DNA from: Variovorax sp. ZS18.2.2
GTDB taxonomy: Bacteria > Pseudomonadota > Gammaproteobacteria > Burkholderiales > Burkholderiaceae_C
Assembly: GCF_024701975.1 (NCBI RefSeq)
Contig: NZ_JANLNM010000001.1
Location: 1,054,001 to 1,118,000 of the forward strand
Length of the DNA stretch: 64,000 nt
Direction of reading: 5' to 3'
Position numbers and translations under genes: made by a program. Below are positions 1-7,563 of this stretch, piece by piece (position 1 is the first letter of the stretch; every line of letters starts with the position of its first letter). The notes below the pieces were generated by a model, which was not told the DNA's origin, did not search any database, and saw only the letters and a list, made by a program, of their open reading frames with translations.

Positions 1-2
1 GC

Positions 3-1010
3 CAAGGCGGGTTGCGCAAGCACGAGAACCGCTACGAGGTCGCGCAGGAATACGTGCAGGTGCTCTACAAGCTTTTCGAAGGCAGCTGGGAGAGCGATGC
101 CGTCGTGCGCGACCGGCGCACCGGCATCTTTGCCCACCCCGAGAAGATCCATGAGATCGGACACAAGGGCGAGTACTTCGACGTGCCCGGCTATCACCTG
201 TGCGAGCCTTCGCCGCAGCGCACCCCGGTGCTCTACCAGGCGGGGGCATCGGGCCCGGGCAAGGCCTTTGCCGCACAGCATGCCGAGTGCGTGTTCGTGG
301 CTGCGCCGAGGCAATCCACGCTGAAGAACTACGTGCGCGAAGTGCGCGAGCAAGCCGCGGCGGCGGGACGCGATGCGCGCAAGCTGCTCATCTACAACCT
401 CGTCACGGTGATCGTGGACGAGACCGATGCGAAGGCACAGGCCAAGTTCGAGGACTACAAGCGCTACGTGTCCTACGACGGCGCGCTGGTATTCATGTCG
501 GGCTGGACCGGCATCGATTTCGGGCAGTACGCGCCGACCGATCTGGTGCGGCGCGTGGAGACCAACGCCATCGTCTCGGCCATCGAGCATCTGGCCGGCG
601 GCGACAAGGCCTGGACCATCGAGGAGCTCGCAGTGTGGGGCGGCGTGGGCGGCATGGGGCCGGTGTTCGTCGGGTCCGCGAGCACGGTGGCCGACATCCT
701 GCAGCAATGGGTGGAAGAGACGGATGTGGATGGCTTCAATCTGGCCTACGCCGTGGCGCACGAGACCTTCGAAGACGTGGTGACGCATCTCGTGCCCGAG
801 CTGCAGCGCCGGGGCGTGTACCCCAAGGCCTATGCGCCGGGAACGCTGCGCGAGAAGCTCTTCGGCCAGGGACCGTTGCTGCCGAACAGCCATCCTGCGC
901 ATCGCTACCGCGACATCGAGCGCGTCAAGCGTGAGGAGGCGCAGGCCGCGCAGGTTCGCGCGGCCGTGCCGCAATCGAAGGCGCCGGAGCCGCTCGCACA
1001 ACCGGGCTGA
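3..1010 (+). CDS. FMNH2-dependent monooxygenase, NtaA/SnaA/DszA group (5' end outside window)
   Basis: The gene enters from outside the window. Its frame is open from base 3, and the first start-like codon, TTG at 12, lies inside a conserved block (RYEVAQEYVQVLYKL, then FEGSWESDAVVRD), so it is not the start. About 110-120 N-terminal residues are missing if the family length of roughly 450 applies. The luciferase-like signatures seen are HKGEYFDVPG, PVLYQAGASGPGKAFAAQHA, VGSASTVADIL and DGFNLAYAV. Family members use FMNH2 made by a separate reductase to oxygenate sulfur or amine substrates (DszA, DmoA, nitrilotriacetate monooxygenase). The msuE and sfnG neighbours favour an organosulfur substrate, but that is inference and the exact substrate cannot be read from sequence. 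Confidence 0.88.
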   Translation, partial: QGGLRKHENRYEVAQEYVQVLYKLFEGSWESDAVVRDRRTGIFAHPEKIHEIGHKGEYFDVPGYHLCEPSPQRTPVLYQAGASGPGKAFAAQHAECVFVAAPRQSTLKNYVREVREQAAAAGRDARKLLIYNLVTVIVDETDAKAQAKFEDYKRYVSYDGALVFMSGWTGIDFGQYAPTDLVRRVETNAIVSAIEHLAGGDKAWTIEELAVWGGVGGMGPVFVGSASTVADILQQWVEETDVDGFNLAYAVAHETFEDVVTHLVPELQRRGVYPKAYAPGTLREKLFGQGPLLPNSHPAHRYRDIERVKREEAQAAQVRAAVPQSKAPEPLAQPG

Positions 1011-1037
1011 TACGAGTTCGCGGTTAATCAACCAGAA

Positions 1038-1097
1038 CCGTTCGGACTGAGCTTGTCGAAGTCTTGCGCGGCGCTTCGGCAAGCTCAGCGTGAACGG
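1038..1097. repeat. REP-like inverted repeat after the monooxygenase gene
   Basis: Two 24-base arms (1038-1061 and 1074-1097) are imperfect reverse complements around a 12-base spacer. The outer ends read CCGTTCGGACTGAGC and GCTCAGCGTGAACGG, and the inner ends CTTGTCGAAG and CTTCGGCAAG. This is the usual form of dispersed intergenic palindromes in Burkholderiales genomes (recalled knowledge). It lies 28 bases past a stop codon and could fold as a transcript-end hairpin, but no T-run follows. It occupies part of the 412-base gap 1011-1422, which holds no gene I can support. Confidence 0.6.
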
Positions 1098-1134
1098 ATT
1101 GATTTTCTTGAACGCGTTTCCGCATCAAAGCTTC

Positions 1135-1158
1135 GCGCATGCGCATGCGCATGCGCAT
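1135..1158. repeat. Four tandem GCGCAT hexamers
   Basis: Bases 1135-1158 are four exact copies of GCGCAT. Each junction also forms the self-complementary ATGCGCAT. The tract lies in the gap before msuE, about 200 bases upstream of the sigma-54 promoter match. It may be a copy-number-variable simple repeat or part of a protein-binding region; nothing in the sequence decides. Confidence 0.6.
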
Positions 1159-1175
1159 TGCTGAAAGAGCAGCAA
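1158..1175. promoter_or_regulatory. Dyad upstream of msuE promoter (possible activator site)
   Basis: TTGCTG (1158-1163) and CAGCAA (1170-1175) form a perfect inverted repeat with a 6-base spacer, about 190 bases upstream of the -24 element. Sigma-54 activators bind dyads 80-200 bases upstream of their promoter, so distance and symmetry fit. A related CTG/CAG-rich dyad lies at 1251-1267. Confidence 0.3.
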
Positions 1176-1250
1176 CCCCTGGCCGTATTGCTGCCTGGCG
1201 TTCATGCGATGCGCGCATACCGATCTGCTTCAAACAACTATGGCGGCAGC

Positions 1251-1267
1251 GCTGCTGATCCAGCAGC
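1251..1267. promoter_or_regulatory. Second dyad upstream of msuE promoter
   Basis: GCTGCTG (1251-1257) and CAGCAGC (1261-1267) form a perfect 7-base inverted repeat with spacer ATC. It is centred about 95 bases upstream of the -24 GG and shares the GCTG/CAGC core with the dyad at 1158-1175. The pair is a plausible enhancer for a SfnR-like activator, but no such activator gene is seen beside it. Confidence 0.3.
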
Positions 1268-1352
1268 AATCCAGCCGCAGCCTGCTGCCGATCCAGCATG
1301 CGCGAAAGCAGTCATTTCGCTCTAACTCGTTGATTCATAAGGCCTCGCGAAG

Positions 1353-1367
1353 TGGCACGCCATTCGC
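1353..1367 (+). promoter_or_regulatory. Sigma-54 (-24/-12) promoter match before msuE-sfnG
   Basis: TGGCAC at 1353-1358 is followed, after five bases, by TCGC at 1364-1367. The invariant GG (1354-1355) and GC (1366-1367) are exactly 12 bases apart, and the only departure from TGGCAC-N5-TTGC is one T to C. Transcription would begin near 1379, about 44 bases before the msuE ATG. In Pseudomonas putida the sfnFG genes for dimethylsulfone use depend on sigma-54 and SfnR, which makes the match biologically sensible. Confidence 0.55.
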
Positions 1368-1422
1368 TTATATGCAATGTGCCGCGAACGGGTCGCAGCT
1401 TCCAAACAAAGGTCATATCAAC

Positions 1423-2016
1423 ATGAGTCGAAAACTGAAAGTCGTTGCCGTCTCCGGCAGCCTGCAACGTCCCTCGCGCACGCTGGTGCTGGTCGATCAG
1501 TTGCTGGCCGCGCTCGCCGATGAAGTCGCCATTGATGCGCGCGTGATCTCGCTCGGCGAGATCGGCCCGCAGTTTGCCGGCGTGCTGTATCGCAACCAGT
1601 TGCCCGCGGCCGTCGAGGAGAGCATTGCGGCCATCGAGTCCGCCGACCTGTTGATCGTGGCGAGCCCGGTGTACCGCGGCTCGTACACGGGGCTCTTCAA
1701 ACACCTGTTCGACTTCGTTCATCACGAGGCGCTGACCGACAAGCCCGTGCTGCTCGCGGCCACCGGCGGCAGCGACCGCCACGCGCTGGTCATCGACCAC
1801 CAGCTGCGCCCGCTCTTCAGCTTCTTCCAGGCGCGCACGCTGCCCATCGGCGTCTACGCAGTCGAGAAGGACTTCGAGGGCTACGAGATCGCCAACCCGG
1901 CCCTGCGCGAACGCATCGCGCTGGCCGTGGCGCGCGCCGTGCCGCAGTTGCGCGATGCCTCGCCGGCCGCCGCACCCGTCATCCAGAAGTCTGCGCCCGT
2001 GGCGCTGGCCGCCTGA
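1423..2016 (+). CDS. msuE: NADH-dependent FMN reductase, MsuE type
   Basis: This 197-residue flavodoxin-fold protein should reduce FMN for the flavin monooxygenases beside it. The phosphate-binding loop SGSLQRPSRT lies at residues 11-20, and the conserved PVYRGSYTGLFKHL stretch follows near residue 85. I chose ATG 1423 because it gives the family's usual N-terminus (KLKVVAVSGS) and has AAAGG about ten bases upstream. The frame stays open further upstream, but that part would run through the sigma-54 promoter match. The stop is 33 bases before sfnG, so the two are probably cotranscribed. MsuE supplies FMNH2 for methanesulfonate and dimethylsulfone oxygenation in pseudomonads. Confidence 0.9.
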   Translation: MSRKLKVVAVSGSLQRPSRTLVLVDQLLAALADEVAIDARVISLGEIGPQFAGVLYRNQLPAAVEESIAAIESADLLIVASPVYRGSYTGLFKHLFDFVHHEALTDKPVLLAATGGSDRHALVIDHQLRPLFSFFQARTLPIGVYAVEKDFEGYEIANPALRERIALAVARAVPQLRDASPAAAPVIQKSAPVALAA

Positions 2017-2049
2017 AGCCCATTCGACCTTTACAGAGAGAGCCTTGCC

Positions 2050-3189
2050 ATGAGCCAACCGTCTTCCACCACCGCCCCCGTCAAGTTCGCCTACTGGGTG
2101 CCCAACGTCAGCGGCGGTCTCGTGGTCAGCACCATCGAGCAGCGCACCGACTGGAGCCTCGAATACAACCAGCGCCTTGCGCTCGCGGCCGAGAAGGCCG
2201 GCTTCGAATATGCGCTGAGCCAGATCCGCTTCACCGCGGGCTATGGCGCGGAGTACCAGCACGAGTCGGTGTCCTTCAGCCAGGCGCTGCTGCATGCGAC
2301 CACCAAGCTCAAGGTGCTGGCCGCGATCCTGCCCGGCCCGTGGAACCCGGCCGTGGTGGCCAAGCAGATCGCCACCATCGACCACATCTCCAACGGCCGC
2401 ATCGCCATCAACGTGGTGAGCGGATGGTTCAAGGGCGAGTTCCAGGCCATCGGCGAGCCGTGGCTGGAGCACGACGAGCGCTACCGCCGCTCCAACGAAT
2501 TCATTCGCGCGCTCAAGGGCATCTGGACGCAGGACAACTTCACCTTCAAGGGCGATTTCTACCGCTTCACCGACTACACGCTGAGCCCGAAGCCGGTGCA
2601 AAAGCCGCACCCCGAAATCTTCCAGGGCGGCAGCTCGCGCGCTGCGCGCGACAACGCGGCCAGCGTGTCGGACTGGTACTTCACCAACGGCAACACGCCC
2701 GAAGGCCTGAAGGTGCAGATCGACGACATCCAGGCCAAGGCCGCGGAGAACGGCCACACGGTGCGCATCGGCGTGAATGCCTTCGTGATCGCCCGCGACA
2801 CCGAGGAAGAGGCCAAGGCGGTGCTCGCCGACATCATCAGGCACGCCCATGTCGAGGCGGTGCATGCCTTCGGCGACGCGGCCAAGCAGGCCGGCAAGTC
2901 GTCGCCCGAAGGCGAGGGCAACTGGGCCAAGTCCACGTTCGAAGACCTCGTCCAGTACAACGACGGTTTCCGCACCAACCTCATCGGCACGCCGCAGCAG
3001 ATTGCCGAACGCATCGTGGCGCTCAAGGCCATCGGCGTGGACCTGATCCTCACCGGCTTCCTGCACTTCATCGAAGAGGTGGAGTACTTCGGCGAGAAGG
3101 TGCTGCCGCTGGTGCGCAAGCTTGAAGAAGCCGAGCAGGGCGCGAATGCCGGCAAGCACAGCAAGCCGGCGCTGGAAGCCGTCGCGTGA
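2050..3189 (+). CDS. sfnG: Dimethylsulfone monooxygenase SfnG
   Basis: This is a 379-residue FMNH2-dependent monooxygenase of the luciferase-like superfamily. It matches SfnG closely from memory: FAYWVPNVSGGLVVS at the N-terminus, then YALSQIRFTAGYGAE, ILPGPWNPAV, NVVSGWFKGEFQAIGEPW and HDERYRRS. SfnG oxidises dimethylsulfone to methanesulfinate, which allows sulfur scavenging when sulfate is scarce. FMNH2 presumably comes from the adjacent msuE product. The last codon overlaps the GTG start of the following ABC ATPase by four bases (GTGA), which suggests translational coupling of the oxygenase to an importer. Confidence 0.93.
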   Translation: MSQPSSTTAPVKFAYWVPNVSGGLVVSTIEQRTDWSLEYNQRLALAAEKAGFEYALSQIRFTAGYGAEYQHESVSFSQALLHATTKLKVLAAILPGPWNPAVVAKQIATIDHISNGRIAINVVSGWFKGEFQAIGEPWLEHDERYRRSNEFIRALKGIWTQDNFTFKGDFYRFTDYTLSPKPVQKPHPEIFQGGSSRAARDNAASVSDWYFTNGNTPEGLKVQIDDIQAKAAENGHTVRIGVNAFVIARDTEEEAKAVLADIIRHAHVEAVHAFGDAAKQAGKSSPEGEGNWAKSTFEDLVQYNDGFRTNLIGTPQQIAERIVALKAIGVDLILTGFLHFIEEVEYFGEKVLPLVRKLEEAEQGANAGKHSKPALEAVA

Positions 3190-4082
3190 GTCTTGCGATG
3201 CCCGATCTTTTCTTCGAGGCGGGTCCGGTCTCGCTCGGTGTCGACCCGGTGGTCTTCATGCCGGCGGGACGCGCGGCACCGGCCGGGAAAGACACGGGCA
3301 CCTCGGCCGTGCTGCGGCTGGAGGGCATCGACCTCAGCTTCGGCGGCGTCACCGCGCTGTCGGGCGTGGACCTGTCGATTGCCAAGGGCGAGATTCGCGC
3401 CGTCATTGGACCGAACGGCGCCGGCAAGAGTTCGCTGGTCAATGTCATCAGCGGGCTGTACCGGCCCGACCGTGGGCGCGTGTGGATCGGCGAGCGCAGC
3501 TTTGGCCATGTGCCGACAGCGCGGCTGGCCAGGCTGGGCATCGCGCGCACCTTCCAGAACCTCGCGCTCTTCAAGGGTTTGAGCGTGCGCGACAACGTCG
3601 TGCTGGGCCGCGTCGATGCGGCGCGCTCCACCTTTATCGAACAACTCATCGGCCTCGGCCGCGCGAGGCGTGAACGCGAGGATGCGCGTGCGCGGGCCGA
3701 CGCGATCATCGGGTTTCTCGGGCTCGGCGCCGTGAGCGAGCGGCCGGCTGGCACGCTGGCCTACGGCCTGCAGAAGCGCGTGGAGCTCGCGCGTGCGCTG
3801 GTCGCGGCGCCGCAACTGCTGCTGCTCGACGAACCGATGGCCGGCATGACCGTCACCGAGAAGAGCGAGCTGGTGCATTTCGTGCGCGCCGCGCGCGACG
3901 AGTTCGGCACCACCATCCTCCTCATCGAGCACGACATTGGCGTGGTGCTGGGCCTGTCGGACCGCGTGGCCGTGTTCGACCACGGCATCAAGATCGCCGA
4001 CGGCACGCCGGCCGAGGTGCGCAGCGACCCGGTGGTGATCGATGCCTACCTGGGCGTGGCCCACGAGGAGCAGGGCACATGA
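3186..4082 (+). CDS. ABC importer ATPase, branched-chain amino acid type (LivG-like)
   Basis: The 298-residue protein has Walker A GPNGAGKS (75-82), a signature LAYGLQ (191-196) and Walker B LLLLDEP (211-217) directly followed by MAGM. The late LLIEHD switch region is also present. Ahead of the usual LEGIDLSFGGV start there are about 42 extra residues, Ala/Gly/Pro-rich, with no recognised domain. I chose GTG 3186 because it overlaps the sfnG stop; ATG 3198 is also possible. It is the first of five transporter genes (ATPase, permease, permease, binding protein, ATPase). Linkage to sfnG suggests an organosulfur or sulfonate cargo, although this family normally carries amino acids, amides and carboxylates. 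The cargo is inference. Confidence 0.88.
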   Translation: MSLAMPDLFFEAGPVSLGVDPVVFMPAGRAAPAGKDTGTSAVLRLEGIDLSFGGVTALSGVDLSIAKGEIRAVIGPNGAGKSSLVNVISGLYRPDRGRVWIGERSFGHVPTARLARLGIARTFQNLALFKGLSVRDNVVLGRVDAARSTFIEQLIGLGRARREREDARARADAIIGFLGLGAVSERPAGTLAYGLQKRVELARALVAAPQLLLLDEPMAGMTVTEKSELVHFVRAARDEFGTTILLIEHDIGVVLGLSDRVAVFDHGIKIADGTPAEVRSDPVVIDAYLGVAHEEQGT

Positions 4083-4095
4083 GCGCTATTTCTTT

Positions 4096-4209
4096 CTCCC
4101 TCTCCCCTTGGGGAGAGGGTGGGGGTGAGGGCAGGGGCCTTCGCATGCGCGCCGCTTTTGCCATCGTCGTCGGCCCTCACCCCAGCCCTCTCCCCAAGGG
4201 GAGAGGGAG
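4096..4209. repeat. Intergenic palindromic repeat, copy 1 (nested inverted repeats)
   Basis: The 24-base ends, 4096-4119 and 4186-4209, are exact reverse complements. Each end is itself nearly palindromic (CCCTCTCCCC, TT, GGGGAGAGGG), so the transcript could form two small hairpins or one long one. It fills most of the 160-base gap between the ATPase gene and the first permease gene. Two related copies lie at 48151-48262 and 49016-49127, also inside an ABC operon. No T-run follows, so it is not a typical terminator. Differential expression within the operon or RNA stabilisation is possible (inference). Confidence 0.75.
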
Positions 4210-4242
4210 CAACAGCCGCAATGCGAACAACGAGGTAGCCCA

Positions 4243-5139
4243 ATGACCGCCGCCGACCTCAGCTTCTTCGCTGAAGTGCTCATCGGCGGCCTGCTTTCGG
4301 GCGTGATGTATTCGCTCGTGGCCATCGGCTTCGTGCTGATCTACAAGACATCGGGCGTGCTCAATTTCGCGCAGGGCGCGCAGTTGCTTTTCGCCGCGCT
4401 CACTTTCGTGAGCCTGGTGGAACGCGGCGTGCCTTTTGCGCTCGCATTGCTGCTCACGTTCGCACTCATGGTGCTACTGGGCCTTGCCATCGAGCGCACC
4501 GTGCTGCGCCCGCTGGTGAACCAGCCGCCGATCACGCTCTTCATGGCGACGCTGGGCCTCTCGTACGTGATCGAGGGCGTCGCGCAGCTCGTGTGGGGCA
4601 CGCAGGTGCACGCGCTGGAACTCGGCATCGCGGACGAGCCGCTGCAGTTCCTCGGCATCATGGTCTCGACCTTCGACCTGTTCGCCGCCGCAACGGCGGG
4701 CGTGATGGTGGCGGCGCTCTCGGCCTTCTTCCGCTACACCCGCGTCGGTCTCGCGTTTCGCGCGGTCGCGGACGACACCTATGCAGCGATTGCCGTGGGC
4801 CTTCGGCTGCCGCGCATCTGGGCCACGGTGTGGGCCGCGGCCGGCGTCATCGCGCTGGTGGCCGGGCTGCTGTGGGGGGCGAGGCTGGGCGTGCAGTTCT
4901 CGCTCTCGCTGGTGGTGCTGAAGGCGCTGCCGGTGCTGGTGCTCGGCGGCTTCGATTCGATCCTGGGTGCGATCGTCGGCGGGCTGGTGATCGGCGCGCT
5001 CGAGAAGCTGGCCGAGGTGTACATCGGGCCTTTCGTGGGCGGCGGCATCGAGAGCTGGTTCGCGTATGTGGCGGCGCTGGCCTTCCTGCTGATCCGGCCA
5101 AGCGGGTTGTTCGGGCAGAAACTGGTGGAGCGCGCCTGA
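4243..5139 (+). CDS. ABC importer permease, LivH-like
   Basis: The 298-residue, almost wholly hydrophobic protein has the LivH-type opening (GLLSGVMYSLVAIGFVLIYK), then the conserved VLNFAQGAQL and IERTVLRPLV, and a C-terminal VLGGFDSILGAIVGGLVIG loop that contacts the ATPase. It should form one half of the inner-membrane channel with the next gene, three bases downstream. The start follows the palindromic repeat; ACGAGG about ten bases before the ATG serves as ribosome site. Membership of the family is clear; the cargo is not. Confidence 0.88.
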   Translation: MTAADLSFFAEVLIGGLLSGVMYSLVAIGFVLIYKTSGVLNFAQGAQLLFAALTFVSLVERGVPFALALLLTFALMVLLGLAIERTVLRPLVNQPPITLFMATLGLSYVIEGVAQLVWGTQVHALELGIADEPLQFLGIMVSTFDLFAAATAGVMVAALSAFFRYTRVGLAFRAVADDTYAAIAVGLRLPRIWATVWAAAGVIALVAGLLWGARLGVQFSLSLVVLKALPVLVLGGFDSILGAIVGGLVIGALEKLAEVYIGPFVGGGIESWFAYVAALAFLLIRPSGLFGQKLVERA

Positions 5140-5142
5140 GCC

Positions 5143-6147
5143 ATGCGTACCGTTCCCGTACCTCCATGGACCTGGCCGCTGACCGTGCTGGTCATCGCCT
5201 TTGGTGTCATGCCTTTCGTCGCGTCCGGCTATGTGTTCGACGCGCTGTTGATCCCGTTCCTTGCGCTGTCGCTCGCGGCCGTCGGGCTCAATTTGTTGAC
5301 CGGCTACGCGGGCCAGCTTTCGCTGGGTACCGCGGCCTTCATGGCGGTCGGCGCCTTCGCCGCCTACAACTTCAACCTTCGGGTAGAAGGGCTTCCGCTG
5401 CTCGTGAGCATCGGCCTCGCGGGCCTTGCCGCCACGGCAGTCGGCCTGGTGTTCGGCCTGCCGAGCCTGCGGCTGCGCGGCTTCTACCTCGCGGTGTCGA
5501 CGCTGGCCGCGCAGTTCTTCGTGCAATGGGCGCTCACCAAGTTCAGCTGGTTCAGCAACGACAACGCCTCGGGCGTGATCGATGCGCCCGCGCTCGAAGT
5601 GGCGGGCATCGTGTTCGACACGCCGGTGGGCCGCTACATCTTCTCGCTGGTCGTGGTGACGGTGCTCACGCTGCTGGCGTGGCGCCTCGTGCGCACGCAG
5701 ACCGGCCATCACTTCATCGCCGTGCGCGACAACGAACTGGCCGCGCGTGTCATCGGCGTGCCGGTGTTGCGCACCAAGCTGCTGGCGTTCGCGGTGTCGT
5801 CGTTCATCGTCGGCGTGGCGGGGGTGCTGTGGGGTTTCGTGTACCTGCGCACCGTGGAGCCGGCGGGCTTCAACCTCGACCGCTCGTTCCAGATCCTCTT
5901 CATCGTGATCATCGGCGGGCTCGCCACGATCCGCGGCGCCTTCTTCGGCGCGGCGCTGATCGTGGTGTTTCCTCTGCTGCTCTCGCGTGTGGGCAGCTTT
6001 CTTTTCGGCGGCTGGTTCGACTCGGGCGTGCTCGACATGAGCCAGCGCATCGTGCTGGGCGCGCTGATCATTTTCTTTCTCGCCGTGGAGCCGCAGGGGC
6101 TGGTCGCCCTGTGGGACCGCGCGCGCAAGCGGCTCGTGCCGGCCTGA
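5143..6147 (+). CDS. ABC importer permease, LivM-like
   Basis: A 334-residue polytopic membrane protein with LivM hallmarks: LNLLTGYAGQLSLGTAAFMA, FGLPSLRLRGFYLAVSTLA, the cytoplasmic AVRDNELAARVIGV segment, then IIGGLATIRGAFFGAAL. It pairs with the preceding LivH-like permease. It lies three bases after that gene and 51 bases before the binding-protein gene, inside the same run of plus-strand genes that starts with msuE-sfnG. Confidence 0.88.
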   Translation: MRTVPVPPWTWPLTVLVIAFGVMPFVASGYVFDALLIPFLALSLAAVGLNLLTGYAGQLSLGTAAFMAVGAFAAYNFNLRVEGLPLLVSIGLAGLAATAVGLVFGLPSLRLRGFYLAVSTLAAQFFVQWALTKFSWFSNDNASGVIDAPALEVAGIVFDTPVGRYIFSLVVVTVLTLLAWRLVRTQTGHHFIAVRDNELAARVIGVPVLRTKLLAFAVSSFIVGVAGVLWGFVYLRTVEPAGFNLDRSFQILFIVIIGGLATIRGAFFGAALIVVFPLLLSRVGSFLFGGWFDSGVLDMSQRIVLGALIIFFLAVEPQGLVALWDRARKRLVPA

Positions 6148-6198
6148 GCGCATTCCTTTCCGTTTTCCTTCGCATCTATCCCAACAGCCTTCATCACC

Positions 6199-7521
6199 AT
6201 GTCCTTCCTCAAGCACCTGAAAACCGCGGCCCTTGCGGCCGTCTTGTCCGTGGCCGGCCTGCAGTTCGCGCATGCCGACGGCAACGAGCAGTTCTTCCCG
6301 CTGCAGAGCTACCGCGTCGGTCCTTACGCGGCTGGCGGCACGGGCTTCTTCGGCGGCTTCATCGACTACCTGAACCTCGTCAACACGCGCGACGGCGGCG
6401 TGGGCGGCGTCAAGCTGACCTGGGAGGAGGGCGAGACGCAATATGAAGTGGAGCGCGGCGTGGAGGTGTACGAGCGCCTGAAGCAACGCCCCGGCATCGC
6501 GACATGGAACCCGCTGTCGGTCGGCATCGCCTATGCGCTCATCGACCGCGTGACGGCCGACAAGGTGCCGCTGCTCACCATCAACCACGGCCGCACCGAC
6601 ACCACCGACGGCCGCGTGTTCAAGTACATCTTTCCGCTGCTGCTCAACCCGTACAGCGAGACCTCGGGCATCGTGAACTACATCGCGGGCAAGGAGGGCG
6701 GCACCGACAAGCTCAAGGGCAAGAAGATCGTGGTGCTGTATCACGGCTCGCCCTACGGCAAGGAAACGATCCCGGTGTATGAACTGCTCGCGAAGAAGTA
6801 CGGCTTCACGCTGCAGCAGATCGAGGTGCCGCACCCGGGCAACGAACAGCAGTCGCAGTGGCTCACCATCCGCCGCACCAAGCCCGACTACGTGGTGCTG
6901 CGCGGCTGGGGCGTGATGAACCCGGTGGCGCTCAAGACGGCGCAGAAGACGGGCTTTCCGGTCGACCACATCGTGGGCAACGTGTGGTCCAACTCCGAGG
7001 AAGACGTGATTCCGGCGGGCGATGCGGCCAAGGGCTACGTGGCCATCACCACGGTGGCGGCCGGCGCGCAGTACCCGGTGCTGCAGGACATCACGAAGAT
7101 CGTCTACGGCGCGGGCAGGGGCAACCTGCAGGACACCAAGCGCATCGGCAGCGTCTATCACAACCTCGGTGTGCTCAACGGCATCCTGAACGTGGAGGCC
7201 ATCCGCATCGCGCAGGCGAAATTCGGCAAGCGCACGCTCACCGGCGACGAGATCCGCTGGGGCCTGGAGAACCTGAAGATCGACGAGGCGCGCGCCGCCG
7301 CGCTCGGCGCCAAGGGCCTGTTCCATTCGATCAACGTGACCTGGGACAACCACGAAGGCGACGGCCGCGTGGCCTTCCAGCAATGGGACGGCAGCAAGTG
7401 GAACGTGGTGTCCGACTGGATCGCACCCGATTGGAAATTGCTGCGGCCGATCATCGAGAAGTCGTCGCTGGCCTACGCGAAAGAGAAGAACGTCAAGGTG
7501 CGCAAGAGCATCGATGACTGA
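6199..7521 (+). CDS. Periplasmic substrate-binding protein of the sfnG-linked ABC importer
   Basis: The 440-residue protein begins with a signal peptide (basic MSFLKHLKT, hydrophobic core, AHA-DG cleavage area near residue 27). The rest fits the branched-chain-type binding-protein family (Peripla_BP_6-like): VERGVEVYERLKQRPGIATW, the LKGKKIVVLYHGSPYGKE hinge region and DYVVLRGWGVMNPVA. At about 414 mature residues it is longer than E. coli LivK and nearer to amide/urea-type binding proteins. It should deliver ligand to the two permeases encoded just upstream. The ligand is unknown; gene context points to an organosulfur compound. Confidence 0.85.
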   Translation: MSFLKHLKTAALAAVLSVAGLQFAHADGNEQFFPLQSYRVGPYAAGGTGFFGGFIDYLNLVNTRDGGVGGVKLTWEEGETQYEVERGVEVYERLKQRPGIATWNPLSVGIAYALIDRVTADKVPLLTINHGRTDTTDGRVFKYIFPLLLNPYSETSGIVNYIAGKEGGTDKLKGKKIVVLYHGSPYGKETIPVYELLAKKYGFTLQQIEVPHPGNEQQSQWLTIRRTKPDYVVLRGWGVMNPVALKTAQKTGFPVDHIVGNVWSNSEEDVIPAGDAAKGYVAITTVAAGAQYPVLQDITKIVYGAGRGNLQDTKRIGSVYHNLGVLNGILNVEAIRIAQAKFGKRTLTGDEIRWGLENLKIDEARAAALGAKGLFHSINVTWDNHEGDGRVAFQQWDGSKWNVVSDWIAPDWKLLRPIIEKSSLAYAKEKNVKVRKSIDD

Positions 7522-7563
7522 GCAAGGCCGAGCCGCAACGCGACTCGCAGGAAGGCCACTGCA

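Noticed and set aside
4096..4209. Palindromic repeats as intrinsic terminators
   Set aside because: The stems are GC-rich, but no T-run follows, and all three copies lie inside operons whose downstream genes are needed for a working transporter.
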